Positions 1-12,009 are shown, counted from the first letter of the stretch. The stretch is 64,000 bases of DNA from Imbricaverruca yamaguchii (GCA_034440575.1 JAOTOL010001338.1:434001-498000); one strand, 5' to 3'. Program-made: numbers and translations. Notes: generated by a model not told the origin, from the letters alone.

Positions 1-259
1 GCAGTTAGCATGGCAGGTTGTCCTGGTGGTCTGTCGCAGTGTGTTACGGCAGGTGCAGCTAGCGTGGCGGGTGGCCGACGTGGTCGAGTACGCCACGAGT
101 TGCCAAATTATTCTGCTTATTTGCTTTTGTCTTCACAGCTAAATAGCAAAAAGTTCAGAGCTATTACTCAGCACACTGAAAACACGGGTTCAGCTGGCGG
201 AAAATGTGGCGCTTATGCTTTACACTTTCTGATCAGGGCACCTCCTTTCTCGCTCTGTC
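1..259. other. No recognisable feature
   Basis: Mixed-composition DNA with a short open frame that shows no family motif, signal peptide or repeat. Nothing here can be assigned. Confidence 0.5.
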
Positions 260-1285
260 TTGCCCGGGAATTTTTACGCCCCACGACCCAAGGTTTCTCC
301 GCGACAGAGGAATAAGGCGAACATTTTCGGTACTTTTGTCATCCCGTTTTTTTGTGCTGGATGTGAAAGTTTCGACCTCATGTCATGTAAGGCATTTTGC
401 CTAGCTCAAGTGGAAGAGGACCTCCTTTAGAATGTTTTAAGAGCGATACCTCATATGAACGAAAAGATGTTAAAATGTAACTTCTACCTGAACACAATTG
501 GGCAGCGACTATAAGACACAGTTCGGTGCTTTTGTTTCAGGTCAGATCGGTGACATGGGTCATGGTCAAATGTGGACCAATTTCAATCTCTTTGTAATAT
601 ATATGATCTTTAAACCGAATTGTTCCATTGGTAAACATGCATACCCATGATGATATGTTCCTCATCCAATTTGACTTCCATCATCTGACTTGAGGCCAGA
701 TCAAGATATAGTTCGTTAAGTGGACACCCCCTATTTAGACACTCCCGTTATGCATCGTTTATTTAGTGTTTTCGTTGCCAAAGTAGTATTAAGCTTGCAT
801 TTAACGACCACAATTACCCCATAGAACCAAAATTATGAATTCCGGTGAAGGCAAAGGCTATCTTAGGTCATTGTTCTATACAAAAGTGTAATATTTTTGT
901 GAGGTTCTTGCATGTGAAGATATATTGAAATGAAGTTGATTAAATTGTTGATGAAACTACATGATTAACATTTGTCAGTGGTTGCAGCACGCATATCTTG
1001 GTCACGCATATCACCCATATCGTGCTTGAGGTCAGGTCACACAATTTGCGCTGCTTAATGAGCCATCAAATGGCATGCATTATAACTCTGTGTGCTTACC
1101 AGAAATAAAGGCATAAAATGTTGTCATGTCAATTTTGTTAGACAAAAAGCCGACATTTTGAGCCTTCTAGAAAATCCTCCAAAGTTATCAAATGAAACAT
1201 GAGGCCATTTTCGAGCACTATTCGTCGAGGGCTTTCCGATGATACTCAGTTTGCTTTCGTACACCTCATAGTTTGGAGGATGGAG
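260..1285 (+). mobile_element. Degraded dispersed repeat, copy C
   Basis: This stretch resembles 26780-27560 at several ordered points: a left end with TTTTTACGCCCC, then GCCTAGC followed by a purine-rich block, then a 'tacctcat..gaac' block. Its right end has a TTTCCGA block followed by TAGTTTGGA, which is also seen near 27450-27515 and 50480-50545. No ORF supports an encoded transposase, so it reads as an old non-autonomous element. Its boundaries are estimates from where the similarity stops. Confidence 0.45.
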
Positions 1286-1473
1286 GTGGTTGGTTAAACA
1301 ACAACAACAACCTCACTCTCTTGAGACTGGGTGTGGTGATTTAGTATAGCCGATTTAGACACGGGGAAGTAAAAAACGATGGAAGCGAATGTTGGTAAAA
1401 TAGCGTAACACATGTCACTTCAGTATTTCGATTTGATATGTTCATCCACATCTAAAGGACTGCCTCTGAAGGG

Positions 1474-1508
1474 TACTCATCCGATTGCCTGCATCAATCG
1501 GATGAGTA
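1474..1508. repeat. Perfect 14-bp inverted repeat
   Basis: Arms 1474-1487 and 1495-1508 (TACTCATCCGATTG and its exact complement) surround a 7-nt loop. A weaker set of CTCTGAAG repeats surrounds it. Function is unknown; it may be the core of a small foldback element. Confidence 0.7.
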
Positions 1509-2254
1509 TCTCTGAAGTTCTGACGTTCATCAGTTGAAGGAGCATCTCTGAAGAGCCTGAGGCTGATTAGCCCTTCAAGAGATGCCACGAAGAGGCGAAA
1601 ACTTCTAAACAAGTTATGCTTTTCATCCTGAGTGGTTGTCTTAAAACGAAGATCTTCTCCTTTCAAGAGTGCACGGCGATCAACAGTCCGCGGGCCTTTC
1701 AATAACCAGCGACATCAATCTGACTACAGCACCAGCAGGAGGGAGCAGGTGGAGGAAGGGTTCCCCAGCACGTAGCGTGGAAGGGAGGGCCAATGGACGT
1801 CGCACGGGAAAACAATCAACACACACCCAATGTCCCCCCCGAAAAAATGTCGTGTTGAAACTAACAAACCGAGAAAGGAAGGCTAGCAAACGGAGTAAGA
1901 GCCACCGTGAGCGCCTATGCTAACATAATTGGATGGAAAATAAATGAAAAGTCCACAAGTCGAAGTCCGGCTCAAATGATCCCCAAGTGCTACTAGTTAC
2001 TACACTGACTGACTACTAGTTACTACACGCGGCCCTCAACGGTTGGCCGGACACGATGGTGCAAATAATGAAACCCCCAACAGCCGAAGAGCCTCATCGA
2101 AGAAATGATCAGTTGCACGCACGAATTCATCAATATGTGCATGCATGTGCGTATGAAGGATACAAGGTAATGCTTTATTAAAATGACCACCATCGGAACG
2201 GGACAGCGCACCTTGTCTTCGGTGCCTTAGCCACACCACGGCCACCTCCTCACG
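1509..2254. other. No gene recognised
   Basis: Short ORFs on both strands overlap each other and show no recognisable domain. The only structure seen is a short duplicated block, CTACTAGTTACTACAC, near 1988 and 2012. Confidence 0.5.
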
Positions 2255-2380
2255 CCGACGAGTGTGAAGTACACGTCGACTGGTGTGAAGTGCATGTCAA
2301 CCAATGTGAAGTGCACGGCGACTGGTGTGAAGTGCACGTAGACTAGTGCGAAGTGCACGCCGAGTAGTATGAAGTTTGCC
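2255..2380. repeat. 21-bp minisatellite, left block
   Basis: About six imperfect 21-bp units built on GTGTGAAGTGCACG followed by a variable seven bases. The same unit forms a second block at 5156-5385, on the far side of the LINE remnant. Confidence 0.8.
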
Positions 2381-2406
2381 GCCAGGTGTCAAGGTGGGAG
2401 GACGTC

Positions 2407-2799
2407 CGTTGGAGCTCCAGGTTTCCAGATAAGTCGTTGCAGAACAGGGCAGTACTCTAGTCTAAGCTGTGGATAGGTGTTTAGCAATTACTTCTGTGAT
2501 TATATTTCATTAGTTTTTATCTGATAAGCATTTTCGTAGCACGCAAACTATACTAAATTAACCTAGCGACGCTGCCGTGCGCCACTTCTTGTTAGGCGAG
2601 GCCCGTTGGAGCTCCAGGTTTCCGGATAAGTCGTTGCAAAACAGGCCAGCACTCTAGTCTATGCTGTGGATAGGTGTTTAGCAATTACTTCTGTGATTAT
2701 ATTTCATTAGTTTTATCTGATAAGCATTTCCGTAGCACGCAAACTATGCTATATTAACCTAGCGACGCCGCCGTGCGCCATCTTCGTGTTAGGCGAGGC
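2407..2799 (+). repeat. Two ~197-bp direct repeats
   Basis: Copy 1 is 2407-2603 and copy 2 is 2604-2799; each starts CGTTGGAGCTCCAGG and ends GTTAGGCGAGGC. They are nearly identical apart from a few substitutions and small indels. They sit head to tail just upstream of the LINE remnant, so they could be promoter monomers of its 5' UTR, as known for some LINEs, or a simple local duplication. The sequence does not decide between these. Confidence 0.8.
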
Positions 2800-3101
2800 C
2801 TCGTGGCTTTCGGCGTGTTCTCGACGCTTCGATTTCTGTAGTAGGAGATATTACAAGTGTGTAGATTTCATAAGTACATTAGACAACATTCATACTATCC
2901 TAACATACTTTATTTATTTTTTGTTGTGCATAGTGTGTTTGGTGTTGAAGTTTAAGAAAGAGTTTAATTAGCAGTAAGTTGGGGGTATTCATAAGTGCTG
3001 TGTGACTGTTCATTTTTCTGTCTAGCCATAAGTGATATCAAAAGGATATTCATATACTTGTCTACTGGTGTGGATGACAATTACTACAACTTTTTTTTCA
3101 T

Positions 3102-3126
3102 CACCTGCTACACAAAGTAGCAGGTG
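3102..3126. repeat. Perfect 10-bp hairpin before LINE ORF
   Basis: Arms CACCTGCTAC (3102-3111) and GTAGCAGGTG (3117-3126) flank a 5-nt loop, directly after a run of eight T. It lies at the point where endonuclease-like coding sequence becomes readable. Confidence 0.6.
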
Positions 3127-5150
3127 GGGATAAATGTGTCTGTGGAGTCCATTTGGCTTGATGTCACTGTGGGAAAAGGCAATAGCAATACTCTTAGGAT
3201 AGGAGCTTTCTACCGATCAGGAACCCTGCCACATTCTCAGCAACTGGAGCTTGACAAGGTGATTTGTGAGGAAATCAGTAGAAACGTCAAGAGGAAGTGC
3301 CTTATTCTTGGTGACTTTAATCTAAATGGATATGAAAATGCTGGTGTTGGTCCCATCATGCAAAATGTTTAGGAAATACCTTGAAGAGGACCTGTTCTTA
3401 CACCAGCTTGTATCGGAACCTACCAGGCATGGTTCATTCTTGGACCTTGTGTTCTCGGATTTAAGTGACTTGGTTCAAGACTTGACTGCAGGCGAAACTC
3501 TGGGAAAAAGTGACCATAACATAGTTAGATTCAAGGCACATGTAGGGGAAATTATCAAGAATTATTTGGTAAAGGTTCCAAATTTCAACAGAGCAGACTT
3601 TGACGGCATGAGAGCGGCTTTAAGTGCCATCAGATGGGAAGAAGAATTATCCAATTTAAATGCCTGTGAAATGTGGGAAAAGTTCAAATCTTACTTGAAG
3701 GAAACTCAGATTAGACATGTCCCCCAAAGCAAAGACGCAAAAGAAGGGTAGGAAAGCCAGCATGGCTTACACCAGACTTGATAAAAGCAATTAAGGCTAA
3801 GAAAACTGCATTTGAGTCTTTAAAGAAGCCTCAAATGTCGTTAATCTAAAGGCGTATCGAAAGGCTAGAGATACTGTGAAGCAAAAACCAGAGCAGCAAA
3901 GCGAGCAAAGAACTGGATTTAGTTAGAAACTGTAATGGGGACAGTAAAAGTTCTTTAGTTTCTACAAGCTGAGTAAAGTTTCTAGCACAATTGGTCCACC
4001 GGAAGTAAACGGGACTACATTTGGTGCGGATAGTGAGATGGTTGAGGAGCTGAGCAAGCAGTTCAAATCAGTGTTTACATTGGAAGATATGACCAATCTG
4101 CCGACCGTACACCATAGTTCAGTGACATGGGATCTGACAAATGATCTTGATTTCATTGATAGTGATGTTGTTTTCAATCATATCAGGAAAATAAAGCCAA
4201 ACAAGGCAGCAGGACCTGATGAAATTTATGCTAGGGTGTTGCGGGAAACTGAAAAGGAACTGGCATTTCCACTTAGTATAATATTTTGTAGATCAGTTTC
4301 ACAAAATGAAATTCCAACCGATTGGAAAAGGGCAAATGTAGTTCCTATTTTCAAGAAAGGAGAAAGAGGGAAAGTTGAAAACTATAGGCCAGTAAGTCTC
4401 ACATCCCTAGTCTGCAAGGTACTCGAATCAGTTATCAAGGATAGAATAGTTAGTTATCTGAAGGGCAGATTGATTCGATACTCAACATGGGTTTAGAAAA
4501 GGACGATCGTGTCTCACAAACCTCTTGAACTTATTGAACTTCGCCACAGAACATTTTGATCAGGGAAATCAGGTTGATGTAGCATATCTTGACTTTAGTA
4601 AGGCCTTTGACAAGGTACCCCATAAACGGTTAATGATACAGCTTCAGTCCCATGGTATTGCAGGTAGCATCTTAAAATGGATAGAGTTGTGGCTTTCAGA
4701 TGGACAGCAAAGAGTGATGCTAAATGGTACAAAGTCATCATGGCAAAATGTTCTTAGTGGAGTCCCCTAGGGGTCAGTACTGGGGCCACTACTGTTCATT
4801 ATATTTGTAAATAACATCAAAGTGGCCTAAGCAGTAAGTTTTGATATTTGCGGATGATTTGAAGGTCTTTAGGCAATAACAGGTCAAGATGAACATATCT
4901 CGCTGCAAAGACTTAGACGAACTGTGAAGTGGTCCGAAGAATGGCAAATTAAATTAAATTTTGATAAGTGCAAAATCATGCATGTAGGTAAGCAGCATGT
5001 GAAGGCTCTATACTTGATAGGTGGCCAAGTGCTATCAGTGGCTCAACAGGAGAAGGATTTAGTGTTATTCTAACACAAACTGGGGGCATCAGAACAGACC
5101 AAGGAAGCCAGAAGAAGGCACTGAGAATGCTAGGGGCAATAAATAGGAAT
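3120..5150 (+). pseudogene. LINE ORF2 remnant, CR1/L2-like (endonuclease + reverse transcriptase)
   Basis: A decayed non-LTR retrotransposon ORF2, the protein that nicks target DNA and copies element RNA. From 5' to 3' the readable parts are: the C-terminal part of an APE-type endonuclease with GDFN near 3310 and SDHNIVRF near 3509; a connector (AWLTPDLIKAIKAKK near 3760); early reverse-transcriptase blocks with KAAGPDEI and NYRPVSLTS (4200-4410); AYLDFSKAFDKVPH (about 4580-4625); a GVP-stop-GSVLGPLLF block where CAG has become TAG at 4768-4770; and the catalytic FADD at 4847-4858. It changes frame near 3350, near 3750, near 4480 and between 4770 and 4850. The endonuclease N-terminus is missing and the C-terminus stops at the 21-bp array, so it is truncated at both ends. 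The clade call rests on motif wording only. Confidence 0.88.
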
Positions 5151-5155
5151 GTATC

Positions 5156-5385
5156 AGTGTGAAGTGCACGCCGACTAGTGTGAAGTGCACGGCTACTAGT
5201 GTGAAGTGTACGTAGACTAGTGTGAAGTGAACGCCGAGTAGTGTGAAGTGCATGTCAACTAATGTGAAGTGCACGGCGACTAGTGTGAAATGCACGTAGA
5301 CTAATGCCAAGTGCACGCCGAGTAGTATGAAGTGCACGGCGATGAGTGTGAAGTGCACGCCGACTAGTGTGAAGTGAACGCCGCC
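5156..5385. repeat. 21-bp minisatellite, right block
   Basis: About eleven 21-bp units (GTGTGAAGTGCACGCCGACTA type, with CGGCGACT, CGTAGACT and CGCCGAGT variants). Because 21 is divisible by three, the minus strand shows a stop-free VHFTLVG-type frame, which is an artefact. Confidence 0.9.
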
Positions 5386-5947
5386 TCCAAACACAAATAT
5401 ATTTATCGAAGTCAAAGCTACGCTCGTCATTCGGCTGCATAGAGATGATTTTGGCCCTTAAAAAGCATTTGACGAGCTCACATCGCCAAAAAATTGAACT
5501 TGGGTATAAGCATCTGTGCACCAGCATACATGCATACCACTGCATCGGTGTATGACGACCTCGGCGGGAAGCTTTCCGTATTGTTTAACAGCTTCCCATG
5601 TTCTTGCTATTTGAGTATCCAAAGACGTTTCGCTCAGAGAGAAGGTAAATATGGAAGAAGTTTTAGCAGCTAAGCCCGCGGTCATGTTACCTTTCACTCG
5701 CTTTATGCTTGCCTGGTTGTTTAAAGCCTCTTCGTTGCTGGAACGCTATATCAGCTAGGCCCGCTACCTTGCCGACGCTTTTAACTCGCTTGACCCTGCC
5801 AGGTTACAGGAATCATGGATGTATTTAATGTTGATGAATGAACCCAACTTCATGCAATGAAAGATAGCGAGCGCGCACAGCTTCAAATTAACTATCATGC
5901 GCAAATTAACTACTTATGTGCTCATGTGCATGTCTTTCCAATCAGAT
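5386..5947. other. No gene recognised
   Basis: Unique-looking DNA. Minus-strand ORFs cross from it into the 21-bp array and show no domain. Confidence 0.4.
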
Positions 5948-6778
5948 CATCGCACCCCGCCTCGCGGGGGGGGGAGATCGATGCATGCTCCCTCTAATCT
6001 CCAAAGTAAGCGTCGCTCGAATACGAAACTAAACTCCAATACGAACTTCTGTCATCGGAAAACGCGCGACGAGTAGAGACAGAAACCACCCAGAAATTGT
6101 TACGTCCTCAAAAAGTGACGTCACTAGGGGCGTTTATGCGGTCACGACTGACGTCATGTGTTTGGCTCTGTTCATTTTGGGGTAGATTAAAAATAACATT
6201 TGGCATAAAAAGGAAGGCCAGTACCAGAAGAAGACCATGACCACACAATGTATTTCCACCCAAAAATCAAAATATTTCCATTTTGAAATTTTCAAAACTT
6301 TTAGCTTACAATATTCTATAACTTTTATTTTATAATGGGTAGAGCAAACAGAGAAACGCTGCTTTAAGTCAACTTTCCCACATAAAAGTGCTTACTTCAG
6401 CCAGAATATACCATTTTAGCCCTAATTGGCAAATATGCAAAACTAATCAGTCATGAACGACGAAAAAAGACACAAAAATACCATAGTGCACCCCTAAAGA
6501 TAAGCGAACGCTGCAAGTTTCATTCAGATATCTTTAGTTGTTAAAGCGTGACGACTGGTTTAGCTTTTTTTTTTTAGGTGACCTCATTTCCCCTTGACTA
6601 ACCCGTTAACTGTAGACGACCTGACCAGAAACATTTGCATACAAGATGCCAAATTGATGTCGGAAAAAGCATGCCAAATTTCGACGGGCTACCGCGTACC
6701 GTTGTTTCTCTATCCGCGGAAAACCTTAGGGGGAGCATATCATCACCCGCACCGCCCCCATCCCCAGGGGCGGGTTGG
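5948..6778 (-). mobile_element. Dispersed repeat copy F, inverted relative to 49.8-50.6 kb
   Basis: Read on the minus strand this matches 49775-50582 in order: a G/C-rich end, the segment around TCCGCGGA and AAATTTGGCAT, a central block with AGTCGTCACGCTTTAA and ATCTTTAGGG, and a right end with a TTTCCGAT block, TTAGTTT and a C-run before a GACGGGGTG-like terminus (here degraded). No coding potential is seen, so I call it a non-autonomous transposon relic. End points are approximate. Confidence 0.6.
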
Positions 6779-6917
6779 AGGAATATGGCGCCCTCTCGAT
6801 TCGTGTTTTCAGTGCAGCAATTACGCGGCTGTCACAACTGCCAGTTGTTGCTTCCTGACTTTAAAAGGCTGTCGTGTGTGCCTAGCGATACTTTTTGTTT
6901 GACAGTGCTGCTAATAA

Positions 6918-7055
6918 CTCTGGCAACGGCTCAGGGGAAGCTATAGAGCCTCGAAGCTGTGCTCGGCTGGTAAAACTACTGTGTAACTCTGCCAACGGCT
7001 TAGGAGGAAGCTATAGATCCACGAGGCTGTTCTCGGCTGGTGGAACTACTGCCAG
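6918..7055 (+). repeat. Two 69-bp direct repeats
   Basis: The segment starting CTCTGGCAACGGCT at 6918 recurs at 6987, including GAAGCTATAGA and CTCGGCTGGT. There are about ten differences, so this is an older duplication. Confidence 0.8.
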
Positions 7056-7179
7056 GGTGCCGTCTGGTGCCTCCTTTCGCAGAGATGCCGGATTGTCGCC
7101 CCACTGATCGTTTTGCTCATGGGATCTGCCGGTCGCCACATCTCCGCATGTGGGGCTTTGGGCTGCTGGTGACTCCGTC

Positions 7180-8025
7180 TATCCCCGCCACATCTCCATC
7201 CCCACCAGTCGCCACATCTCCCCCACCGCGGTCGCCACATCTCCCCGCCAGTCGCCACATCTCCCCGGTGGTCGCTACATCTCCCCCCGCCATCTCCCCG
7301 CCAGTCGCTACATCTCCCCCGCCAGTCGCTACATCTCCCCCGCCAGTCGCCACATCTCTCCCGCCAGTCGCCACATCTCCCTCACCGGTGGTCGCTACAT
7401 CTCCCCGCCAGTCGCCACATCTCCCCCGCCAGTCGCTACATCTCTCCCACCAGTCGCCACATCTCCCCCCAACCATCTCCCCGCCAGTCGCCACATCCCC
7501 TCACCGGTGGTCGCCACATCTCCCCGCCAGTCGCCACATCTCCCCCCAGTCGTCACATCTCCCGCCAGTCGCCACATCTCCCCCGCCGGTGGTCGCCACA
7601 TCTCCCCGCCAGTCGCCACATCTCCCCCACCGGTGGTACATTCCCGCCAGTCGCCACATCTCCCTCCTTCCACATTCTCCAGTCGCCACATCTCCCCTTG
7701 TTAGTCGCCGCATCTCCCCGCCAGTCGCCACATCTCCCTCGTCAGTCGCCGCATCTCCCCGCCAGTCGCCACATCTCCCCCGCATGTCGCCACATCTCCC
7801 CCGCCGGTCGCTACATCTACCTCGTCAGTCGCCACATCTCTCCGCCAGTTGCCACATCTCCTCCACCAGTCGCTACATCTCCCCAGCCAGTCGCCACATC
7901 TCCCCCGCCAGTTGCCACATCTCCCCTCCAGTCGCCACACATCCCTCACCATTCGCCACATCCCCCCTGCTAGTCGCTACACCTCTTCCGCCAGTCGCTA
8001 CATCTCCCTGCCAGTCGCCACATAT
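7180..8025. repeat. 20/21-bp minisatellite
   Basis: About 40 units of GTCGCCACATCTCCCC plus CGCCA or CCGCCA, with occasional GTCGCTACAT and GGTGGTCGCC variants. Mixed 20- and 21-bp units mean no single frame is kept, although several stop-poor frames arise on both strands. Strongly strand-asymmetric, with C on the plus strand. Confidence 0.95.
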
Positions 8026-8029
8026 CAGG

Positions 8030-9236
8030 CTTTCGCCTGGCGACAAGCGTGCCCAGTTCAAAGACAGAAACATTCAGGTGCGATTCTGCACCGGCTGCAC
8101 GCCCTGAACCAAAAGGAGAGTTCCCTTTGGAGAGCTCCCATTCGGAGGGTTCCCTCCCGCTGAGCACGCTCAAACGCAAGCGACCACAAACGCAAGCGAC
8201 CACAAACGCAAGCGACCCGGCTCCGCTTGCGGATGAGCGAGTTCGGCTCCGACCCCGGGATGGTCGCACGCCGTCGGAAAGACAAATGTTCACCGGAGCT
8301 TCCGAGAACAGAAGTGTCCCGGGATATTAAATTGCTCGCACCGGGGTGGAGAGACCCTGGTGTCTGGTAGTGACACAATAGTGAGACACAATGGGTATTG
8401 CAAATGTGTTGAATGTATCAGTTAGTTCGTGGACCTTTACCTGCAGTGGGGAAATGGGTTGGTCATGAAAACATCTACACTGACCAAATTACCGTACACG
8501 ATGGAATATTCCTTAGAATGCCTTGGAAGAACTGTCACTAACTGGACGGGAGCATTGTGCTAACCGTTTTTGTTTCACCCCGGGTCCTTTTATCTTCTCG
8601 TGGCTTTTACCAGCATGGGAACCATATGTCCAGACGGCACGCAATTAGAAGTGATGAGCGCGCGCGTTTGCCGGAAGATGAAGACGTCCTGTTCTCTCTG
8701 GTCTCTGTTCCACTGGAGGTAGAACGCAGAGCTTATCACGGACTGACCTTGGCAAATCCGGTCCAATCCGAATCCACATATACCAATCCAATTCGCATCC
8801 ATATCACTACCGAATAGAGACATCCATCCGTTATCAGCATCGTTTTCAAAAATGCAACATTTTTCAAACCAGATTGGTTGAATCTGATGAGCATTTGGTG
8901 CGAAATGTGGAGTACAATTTTCAGTAGCAGTAAATGTGGCTCCCTCAGAACAATTTTCAGTAAGCAGTCATTGCAATGCAATTGCAATGGCTGAAAATTG
9001 CATAGCATAGCAATGTAATTTCCAGTCATATATGCAGACTGTGCAGTCCTCTAACCTATTCTAGCTTGGTACATGAGTATGTACAAAGCATGCAAGAAGC
9101 AGCACAGCTGCCAAGGAATGAAATACATAATGGTATGCACATCAGCTTCGAAATATAATATTAAATATACCCACCAGCTTCAACATTTACCAAAACATAC
9201 CTAGTTGCTTAGATCAGTAGTTTGTTTCAGTTCAGT
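8030..9236. other. No gene recognised; short 16-bp repeat at 8176-8220
   Basis: About three copies of CACAAACGCAAGCGAC lie at 8176-8220. The rest holds short ORFs without recognisable domains. Confidence 0.5.
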
Positions 9237-9296
9237 GTAATATTGACATACATCAGGCTGTTTTGCTTTTATCCGCGTGGTTAGTTTTCAATAAGA
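9237..9296 (+). repeat. ~60-bp direct repeat, copy 1
   Basis: Contains TGTTTTGCTTTTATCCGCG followed by TGGTTAG and TTTTCAATAAGAA. The same block returns at 9894-9958, about 657 bp away, so the pair flanks a ~600-bp interval. Confidence 0.8.
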
Positions 9297-9893
9297 AGGC
9301 TTGCTGTGCCTATCTGGGCACCTACCTAGGAAGCGGCACACTGAAAAAGAACATCTATAGGTTGAGGTACATTGGCAGGTAGGAGGTACCTTATAACTGT
9401 ACAACTTACCACCAGTTAATGGAAATGAACTCATGTTTCTGAGCCACGACATGCTTAGAACATTGTTGATGACGGTTATTGTCCTGGACAGCCTTCGCCT
9501 ATCAAACTGGCATTTAGGTTCGGCTTTAGGCCGCAAATACCCCGCTTAGATTCATATTTTCAACGGAGTTGTATGCCGTCCAGCAGCAACGTTGTATTTG
9601 TATCTGATGGAGTATAATTTGACCATACATATCATTTTACTTTTTTCACATGCAGCAACGTATGTTTCTGTCCGACTTACTCTCAAGGAGAAAAGGCTGG
9701 CAAATCATTGATTTGCCTCCTCACCTGCGCTACGTTATTGCTCGCATACTCACTTTGATGATGGTGATTTCCGATTTGCTTGTCTTGATCCCTGCATATG
9801 AAAGAGATATGATTTCTTTTCATGCTTTGAAGATATATTACCGCTACAATTCTGTAGAATGCTGCCATATTTCTGTTGAGGTGCAGTTGGACT
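9297..9893. other. Interval between the 60-bp direct repeats
   Basis: No ORF with a recognisable domain. The flanking repeats could mark an inserted or duplicated segment, but no inverted termini are seen. Confidence 0.4.
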
Positions 9894-9958
9894 AATATTG
9901 ATCGACATCAAGGGATGTTTTGCTTTTATCCGCGTGGTTAGTTAGTTTTCAATAAGAA
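9894..9958 (+). repeat. ~60-bp direct repeat, copy 2
   Basis: Nearly identical to 9237-9296, with one extra TTAG in the TGGTTAGTTAG segment. Confidence 0.8.
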
Positions 9959-11370
9959 TATTGATTAGATTTGGTAGTAAACACTAAAGCGAATCGCTTT
10001 ATCTTATTGTTACATTGTGATTGCATTTTAGTGCTCATGGTGCAAAAATTGCAAAGGCATAAGTCGTCAAATGTGCCAATAAGACCAAACATATAATAGT
10101 TTCCCTAGTAATGTAAACATTGATCATTTGCATTTGAGTTAGTCGTCACAGTCATTGTGTTCCTCTTTGACACTACATAGTGAAATCAAATTAACAGCTA
10201 TGATGCTTCTAATCCAAGTCAAACGTCGAATACGGGCATACTAGTTTCCATAATACTCAAAAGGACTTTGTTTGCAGGTGTTGAACTAGCTTTTCCCCTT
10301 GCATTCGCATTGTACACGCCACCATCATATGCATGGAATCCGTGCATACATTTGTTCAGAAGTAGATTGAGTCGACTTGCACATGTGTGGAGACATTTTT
10401 CACAAATTCATACATCTTTAGAAACCATGGATGACGTCAGAGACACTTCCTGCACGGTCTATTTGCAAACAATACATGCGCCAGTTTCGGTCAGTGTCTA
10501 CCCACAAATAGTGCACTTCGGGTTGCCTGCTGTTTATTAGTTTATTTTAAATGACCAGGGACGGCAGAAGCACTATTTTGGTTATTGAACAGAGCACATC
10601 GAAATGGATCATTGGGGGAGCAAGTAGAAGAAGAAGTATGTTTATACGCTTGGCATTGTCAAGCATCCCACCCCTTCGGATCCGTCACTGGATACCAGGA
10701 GTCCGCGGAACTGGCAAAACATCACATTTAGCAGCTTCGTCCTTGCACGCCTTGCTCTATCTTTTCTGACGGGCAGAGGTAAAAAGAGTCATCGTTCTGC
10801 CGTTTACTCCGGTGACACAAAGAGGCCCAGAGGAGACACAAAAGCCGGTGCTGGTACTGCTAATATACCTACTTATGCACCTACTCTCATTCTCTCGTCT
10901 CACTCAGAAAACACTGATAAAAGTGATAAAATGAGCAAAACAAGTTAAACAAACTTGTGCCTTGCACCTTGTCCTTTTTGTCGCCTGAATGTTGGCGGAA
11001 ACTAGGACAAAGATCTTGGGGAACGTTACGCTTACCGTCCAAACCGACGCGCCTTTGCGTTAGCGTGCGGCGTCTCCCGGACCGCCGGTGTCCCACCGGT
11101 GACAAAATGATACACTCAGGAATGTTGTCGAATTTTGGTCGTGAGCTTGGAAAATGTGCTGCTGGCCCAAATTTGGTAGCGCCGGCGGAGATGGAAGCTC
11201 TCTTCTGAGCCACTGAGAATGGAGCGCATTGGGTGCTTGAGTTTTGCTTCGAAGGACGGACTCTGTTCGGTCTCGTCTGTCTCGTCGCGGTAACAGTTGC
11301 CTATCAAGTTCCTGCAACAGATACCTACCTAGGTGGTAGTAGGTGATTAAACTATCCCTTCAGGAACCGA
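9959..11370. other. No gene recognised
   Basis: AT-rich to about 10.8 kb, then a more GC- and CpG-rich stretch near 11000-11250 that could be promoter-like for the exon candidate downstream. No TATA box or start site can be fixed with confidence. Confidence 0.3.
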
Positions 11371-11379
11371 TTTTTGCAG

Positions 11380-11707
11380 AGATGTAATCTTGAGAGAAGA
11401 CTAGGCATGCCAAATATGCCTCAATCTACTGGCGTGGGCTCAGATCCAGATGAGCCTTCACAAAAAAGCATGGGGATAGAAAAGCCAGCAAAGACAACAA
11501 GGCCTTCAACTTCAAACTGGCTCTCAAGGCAGATTGTGCAGTGTGGTGAAAAATCCAAGGATGGTGGTGTGTGTAAATTCAGTGGTGAAAGAAGAAACCT
11601 GAAGCGGCGCTGTGTATCAAAGCATCCATGGGCTAAAGAGCCATATAAAATCCGCAATGATTCATTCGGTGTTGGAGGAAGGTGGAGACAGGCATGGAAA
11701 ATTGGAG
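11380..11707 (+). CDS. Candidate internal exon, unknown protein with degenerate C2H2-like segment
   Basis: I do not recognise this protein. The reading frame is open from 11374 to 11724 without repeats or composition bias, unusual for this window. A splice-acceptor-like TTTTTGCAG ends at 11379 and a consensus donor GTGAGT begins at 11708, giving a 328-bp exon with phase 0 at its start and phase 1 at its end. The protein is basic and polar. Near its middle, Cys and Phe, a GERRNLKR segment, another Cys and SKHP are spaced roughly like a C2H2 zinc finger, but the first histidine position is Arg-Cys, so a working finger is doubtful. It may equally be a fragment of a transposase with a zinc-binding N-terminus. 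I see no partner exons. Confidence 0.35.
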
Positions 11708-12009
11708 GTGAGTCTAGTAAATAAGGTTAAAGGATTTGTACCTTCAGTTCAGTTATACAAATGTGCTAGTACTGGATCTACCAGGCCAAATTCTGGTAGG
11801 AAATTGCCCTGAGCTCTCACCAAGTTGGTAGGTAGAGCTATTGTATTTATCGGCTTGTATTACCTTTACACAAAAATGGTTTCTTCATTAAGAAAACCTT
11901 CTTTTCTGCATTGATTTATTTTGCAATGATGAAACAATTTCTCGAACAAACCTAAAAACAATAATTAGATGATGTTGGAAGGAATATCAAAGAAATCATC
12001 TTATCAAGC
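11708..12009. other. No feature recognised
   Basis: AT-rich sequence after the possible splice donor; would be intron if the upstream exon is real. Confidence 0.3.

Noticed and set aside
3120..5150. Active LINE
   Set aside because: Several frameshifts, a stop in the reverse-transcriptase block and truncation at both ends.
9237..9958. Short LTR retrotransposon flanked by 60-bp repeats
   Set aside because: Repeats are too short, lack TG..CA ends, and the interval has no gag/pol motifs or primer-binding site.
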